Source: Anaerolineales bacterium (GTDB lineage Bacteria > Chloroflexota > Anaerolineae > 4572-78 > J111). Taken from it: a stretch of 64,000 bases of DNA. Positions 60,841 to 64,000 of this stretch are shown here, one piece after another; position 1 is the first letter of the stretch, and each line of letters opens with the position of its first letter. The notes under the pieces were generated by a model that was given only the letters and a program-made list of their open reading frames with translations, had not been told where the DNA came from and did not search any database. The stretch lies in NCBI GenBank assembly GCA_015075405.1, contig JABTUK010000001.1, positions 744,001-808,000 of the forward strand, given 5' to 3'. Made by a program: the position numbers and the translations under genes.

Positions 60841-62408
60841 TCAGCGTAATGTACCACAAAAAGCCCCCCATGCGAAGAAACATAAGCCACCCCGGCCCGG
60901 CTGTCGAGAACAATAGTCCGCAGCCACGGACCAAGATAATAGGCGGCGACCCGCTGCCCGGTGGTCAGGTCAATCACCTCAAGCTGGTGTGTCACCAAAC
61001 TGCCGCAGAGCAGCCAGTTGCGGCTCGCATCCACGGCGATGGCCCGCCCCCCAAAAAGCGTCTTGAGGCTGTCTTTGCGCTCCAGCGTCTCCGCGTCAAA
61101 GCGCAGCACGGTCGAGTTCAGCGGGGCCGACGCAAACAATTCTACACCTTGTTCCCCCGGCGCAAAAATCAAACGGTCCAGCCGCTCCGGGACCGAGACT
61201 CGTTTGATGATACGCTGCTGCTCCAAATCGTAGACTACCAACTCGTTGACCCGGCGTAAAAAGCTCATGTACAGCCAGGGTCGGCTGGGGTGCAAAGCGA
61301 TGTTGCCGGGGTCAAGGTTCAATTCAGCTCGAAGCTGACCTGTCGGCCGGTCAATAATGATGGTCGGGACGCCCTCCTGTTCATCGGCCTCGGAAGCAAT
61401 GACCAGACTATCGGAGAATGAGTCCCAGGCGACCCAGACATCGCCCGGCGACAACGGCGGAGCCGCTACCGACTTTTTTAGTTCCAGGCTGACCGCGTCC
61501 AGGGTCAGCAGGTGGTGGGTCAGGACATTATAGAGATAGATTTCCTGCTCGACGGGGTTGTAAGCAAACCCTTGAGCATATCCATTCTCCACCGGCGAGA
61601 GGCGGGGCGGTTGGTCTGGCTTATCAAGGTCAAACGCATGTAGATAATTTGTCCCATAACCGCTGGCGTACAACACCCGGCGCTCCACATCCAGCTCGGT
61701 CCAACTGTAATTCTCGCGGGCCAAAAGCTGAACGGCCGGGTCGGGCCAGAGCGTCCGGTGGAAATCGCTCAAACTGTAGGGGTCTAATAGTAAGGCAGCT
61801 AATCCAGGCACAAGGACATAACCTGTGAAGACCTCAAAGGTCTTAAAGAACTTTGAGGTCCGTTGAAACTGGAACAGCCACAAAACCAAAGGTTTCAACA
61901 GCAGCAGTTCGGACAGGCCAACGGCAAATCCAAAGATAAAATTGGCTATCAGCCGGCCCGGTTTATTAGACATGAAGTTGACCAGCTCAGGCGTTGAAAT
62001 AGTATTAATAGCCAAAACACCTGTCAGCAAGAGGGCGGCGATAAGGGGCGGCAGACCCGGCACAAGTTGAAACAGACCCCAAAATAAACCAAAAGCAAAC
62101 ACAAAGGGCAGCAGGAAACGCCATCGCCGGGCTGGCAGCCGCTGCGCTAAAACAAAGCATCCACCCAATGCCAGGGCAATCACCAGAAAAAAGACCAACC
62201 TTTCCGGCAGCGTCCCAACCAGGTGAATCGCTGTAATCGTCGCTAGCCAGATAAATTCGTCGGGCGCAAAAAAATAGAGCAGCGCCAGCAACAACGGCAG
62301 CCGCCAGATGACCCACAGGCCCAGCAGAAAATCAAACCGGGAAAGAGCTATTCCGGCTTGAGGGTTGGTAACAGCCAGACCTTTAAAGGGTATCGGTTTG
62401 AGATTCAT
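60837..62408 (-). CDS. Membrane protein with C-terminal beta-propeller
   Basis: A 523-aa protein. ATG 62408 is chosen because the upstream open frame lies within the GT87 gene. About six membrane helices (residues about 20-220) are followed by an extracellular YVTN/quinoprotein-type beta-propeller (about 235-520; RVLYASGYGTNYLHAFDLD, RAIAVDASRNWLLCGSLVTH, AGVAYVSSHGGLFVVHYAD). Function not recognised. The coding frame contains a palindromic repeat at 61830-61860. It overlaps the upstream GT87 gene by 26 bp, so the pair is likely co-expressed. Confidence 0.8.
   Translation of the reverse strand: MNLKPIPFKGLAVTNPQAGIALSRFDFLLGLWVIWRLPLLLALLYFFAPDEFIWLATITAIHLVGTLPERLVFFLVIALALGGCFVLAQRLPARRWRFLLPFVFAFGLFWGLFQLVPGLPPLIAALLLTGVLAINTISTPELVNFMSNKPGRLIANFIFGFAVGLSELLLLKPLVLWLFQFQRTSKFFKTFEVFTGYVLVPGLAALLLDPYSLSDFHRTLWPDPAVQLLARENYSWTELDVERRVLYASGYGTNYLHAFDLDKPDQPPRLSPVENGYAQGFAYNPVEQEIYLYNVLTHHLLTLDAVSLELKKSVAAPPLSPGDVWVAWDSFSDSLVIASEADEQEGVPTIIIDRPTGQLRAELNLDPGNIALHPSRPWLYMSFLRRVNELVVYDLEQQRIIKRVSVPERLDRLIFAPGEQGVELFASAPLNSTVLRFDAETLERKDSLKTLFGGRAIAVDASRNWLLCGSLVTHQLEVIDLTTGQRVAAYYLGPWLRTIVLDSRAGVAYVSSHGGLFVVHYAD
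61830..61860. repeat. GACCTCAAAG palindrome inside the membrane-propeller gene
   Basis: GACCTCAAAG, 11-nt loop, CTTTGAGGTC; encodes RTSKFFKTFEVF between two membrane helices. Related to the intergenic palindrome at 52563. Confidence 0.7.
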
Positions 62409-63879
62409 GAGGCAACCTGTTTGTTTTGGCTTGCTTGAACGGGGGTATAGGTGGAAAAACTGGTATTTTCTCTGTCTGCTTCTCAGCACTGGCATAAGAG
62501 GCAGACCACAGCCGCTTGACCAACAGCGCATGAAAAACCAGAATGACCAGCATCACCAGCGGCAGGTAGATGCTGGGGTCGGTCCAGACATAGAAGCCGT
62601 CGGCCAAAATAGCCGGGCCGAGGGCCACAAAGCTGATAACCTGCCACACATCTAACAGGGCATAGGGCAGAAAAACGGCCCAGGCCCAAATTTTGGCGCT
62701 GCGGCTGGTCAGCGTGGCCAGCAGATAAGCAAAAATTACCGCCCCCAGGGTCAGTTCCCAAACAATATCCAGCCAGATAAAAGCGCCGGTGCAGAGGGCA
62801 AAAGCCAGGTCCAGACTCAGCAGGGGCGTCTCTCGGCCGGGGCGATGGGTAGAATGGAGCAGATGGCGCAGGCTCACCCCGGCCAGGGGTAGAAGCAGCA
62901 GCACTTTCAGGCCGGTCGCCAGAGCTTGCGCTGCCGGAGTCACCCCCAGCAAGAAGAAGGTAATTTGCAGGATGGAATGGTTGTAGCCCAAAAAACCGCT
63001 TTCAGGCGTGCGCCAGGGGAAGTTGGCGGTCATTTCGGCCAGAAAGCGCAGATAGGCCAGGTGCTGCGCCCAGCCGTAAGCCGGTCCCATCAGCAGGATG
63101 GTCAGACCCATTACCGCGCCGTAGATGGCTACGGTTCCGGCCAATAATCTCCAGAAAAAGCGGAAGCGGCCCAAAATAAGCGGGAGAGCTAACGGAAAAG
63201 CCAGGTAGGGTTTGCTGGATAATAACAGCGATACCCACAGCAGCGCCCAACCCAGGCGCTCATCCAGCACAGCCTCAATCAACAGGGTGCAGACCAGGGC
63301 AGTGATGATATAGATATTGAGATAGGCCAGGTCGCCCCAAAAGGCGGCAAAGACAATCCAGACCGGCAGAGTCCAGGCCAGCATCGCCTCGGCCCGGTCA
63401 AGGCCCAGGCGGCGAAAGATGCGCCCCCACCAGAGATAGAGTAACCCGTAACAGCCGATAATGAGCAAGGTATGCAGCGCCGCCAGCAGGCCAAACGGAA
63501 CCGGCAGAAGCGGCGTCAACACCAGGGCAAAGGCGGGGGCGTATTGAAAAACGGCAATTTTGTCCAGCGCCTCCTGCAAATAAAGCTCCTGCCCGTTAAC
63601 CAGCCGATTGGCCGCCGCCATGTAAATTTGCAGGTCGTTTGAAATCAGCGTGGTTTCCGAAGCCACCGGTCCCGCCGACCAGACCTGGGCCAGCACCACG
63701 CCCTGCAAAGCCAGCCGCACCATCAGGTAAATCAAAGTCGCCAGCAGAATCCGCCGGTAAACCTTAGATTCAAACCACAGGCGACGAATATGAGTTATGT
63801 TGATTAAATTGACCAGATTCATAAACCAGACAAATGCTTGATGTTCATAAAACGTAATGATTTCCCGATAATCAGTCAT
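62383..63879 (-). CDS. GT87-family (DUF2029) membrane glycosyltransferase
   Basis: A 498-aa polytopic protein (about 11 helices) of the GT-C superfamily. The extracellular loop after helix 1 carries the acidic catalytic region SNDLQIYMAAANRLVNGQELY; SSKPYLAFPLALPLILGRF and NHSILQ are family features of polyprenyl-phosphate-dependent mannosyltransferases. Likely adds a hexose to a surface glycan or lipid on the outer face. The first 15-20 codons overlap a CGTAATG repeat array, so the native start may be ATG 63822; neither start has a good ribosome-binding site. Confidence 0.85.
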   Translation of the reverse strand: MTDYREIITFYEHQAFVWFMNLVNLINITHIRRLWFESKVYRRILLATLIYLMVRLALQGVVLAQVWSAGPVASETTLISNDLQIYMAAANRLVNGQELYLQEALDKIAVFQYAPAFALVLTPLLPVPFGLLAALHTLLIIGCYGLLYLWWGRIFRRLGLDRAEAMLAWTLPVWIVFAAFWGDLAYLNIYIITALVCTLLIEAVLDERLGWALLWVSLLLSSKPYLAFPLALPLILGRFRFFWRLLAGTVAIYGAVMGLTILLMGPAYGWAQHLAYLRFLAEMTANFPWRTPESGFLGYNHSILQITFFLLGVTPAAQALATGLKVLLLLPLAGVSLRHLLHSTHRPGRETPLLSLDLAFALCTGAFIWLDIVWELTLGAVIFAYLLATLTSRSAKIWAWAVFLPYALLDVWQVISFVALGPAILADGFYVWTDPSIYLPLVMLVILVFHALLVKRLWSASYASAEKQTEKIPVFPPIPPFKQAKTNRLPHESQTDTL

Positions 63880-63899
63880 TACGCATTACGTTTTACCAG

Positions 63900-64000
63900 T
63901 ATTTCCCACATAGCGTGGGTAAGCTCGGCCTGGATTGACAAATCCAGGCCCAAAGCCGTCGGATTTGTCAATCCGACGGGAGCAATCCACGTCAAGTGGG
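63900..64000. repeat. Cluster of hairpin repeats at the window end
   Basis: CCCACATAGCGTGGG, CCTGGATTGACAAATCCAGG and CGTCGGATTTGTCAATCCGACG follow each other. The cluster continues beyond the window. Confidence 0.7.

Noticed and set aside
62409..62531. N-terminal extension of the membrane-propeller protein
   Set aside because: The extension lies within the GT87 coding region and lacks a ribosome-binding site; MNLKPIPFKG is followed by the first helix.

Overview
The window looks like a chromosomal segment of a Chloroflexota bacterium, probably Anaerolineae-like. This rests on gene content only: AglEFG-type sugar transport with an Ala/Pro/Glu-rich lipoprotein linker, extracellular proteins with Pro/Thr linkers and TolB-like propellers, a SipW-type signal peptidase fused to DUF5305, and a diterpene gene pair of the kind known from Herpetosiphon. 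No rRNA or tRNA gene and no CRISPR array were recognised.

Layout. (1) 0-13 kb, alpha-glucoside uptake and storage: LacI-type regulator (cut by the window edge), AglE/F/G-like ABC transporter, GH1 glycosidase, PPK2 kinase, Uma2 protein, trehalose synthase, amylosucrase, LysM protein. (2) 13.1-24.4 kb, a visibly more AT-rich defence neighbourhood mixed with envelope genes: a complete type II restriction-modification pair (Dam-like methyltransferase and convergent PD-ExK nuclease), an RsbU-type phosphatase with an NHL lipoprotein, a TIM-barrel/O-antigen-ligase fusion, an AAA ATPase plus TOPRIM (DUF4435) pair resembling PARIS AriA/AriB, and an internally deleted BsuBI/PstI-type R-M locus. (3) 24.4-29 kb: FAD amine oxidase, AzlC/AzlD exporter split by a cyclase-family gene, M23 peptidase. 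(4) 29-41.2 kb, minus strand, envelope and signalling: SipW-DUF5305 operon with an RTX protein, a small Cys/His protein and a propeller protein, a separate secreted candidate substrate, a histidine kinase/regulator pair, M23 peptidase, FHA-propeller protein. (5) 41.6-52.4 kb, mostly metabolism: cyclase, MaoC and PfkB genes, receiver protein, aspartate kinase, phosphoesterase/prephenate dehydratase, LOG-like protein, Eis-like acetyltransferase, DksA-like protein, LCP ligase. (6) 52.6-55.6 kb: a three-gene module that reads as galactosamine-polymer breakdown (SIS isomerase, GH114, tagatose-bisphosphate-type aldolase). (7) 56.2-58.6 kb: a two-gene diterpene operon homologous to Mycobacterium tuberculosis Rv3378c/Rv3377c. 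(8) 58.5-64 kb: receiver protein, histidine kinase, membrane propeller protein and GT87 glycosyltransferase.

A second layer is the intergenic DNA. Most gaps hold a palindromic array made of a short unit (a different one at each site) stuttered in one direction and then as its reverse complement. Several of these start at or inside the upstream stop codon, and four end in a shared TATTTTC-GGAG stretch that carries the ribosome-binding site of the next gene. A roughly 100-bp inverted-repeat element occurs three times, and other repeats have invaded reading frames, most clearly in the O-antigen-ligase fusion.
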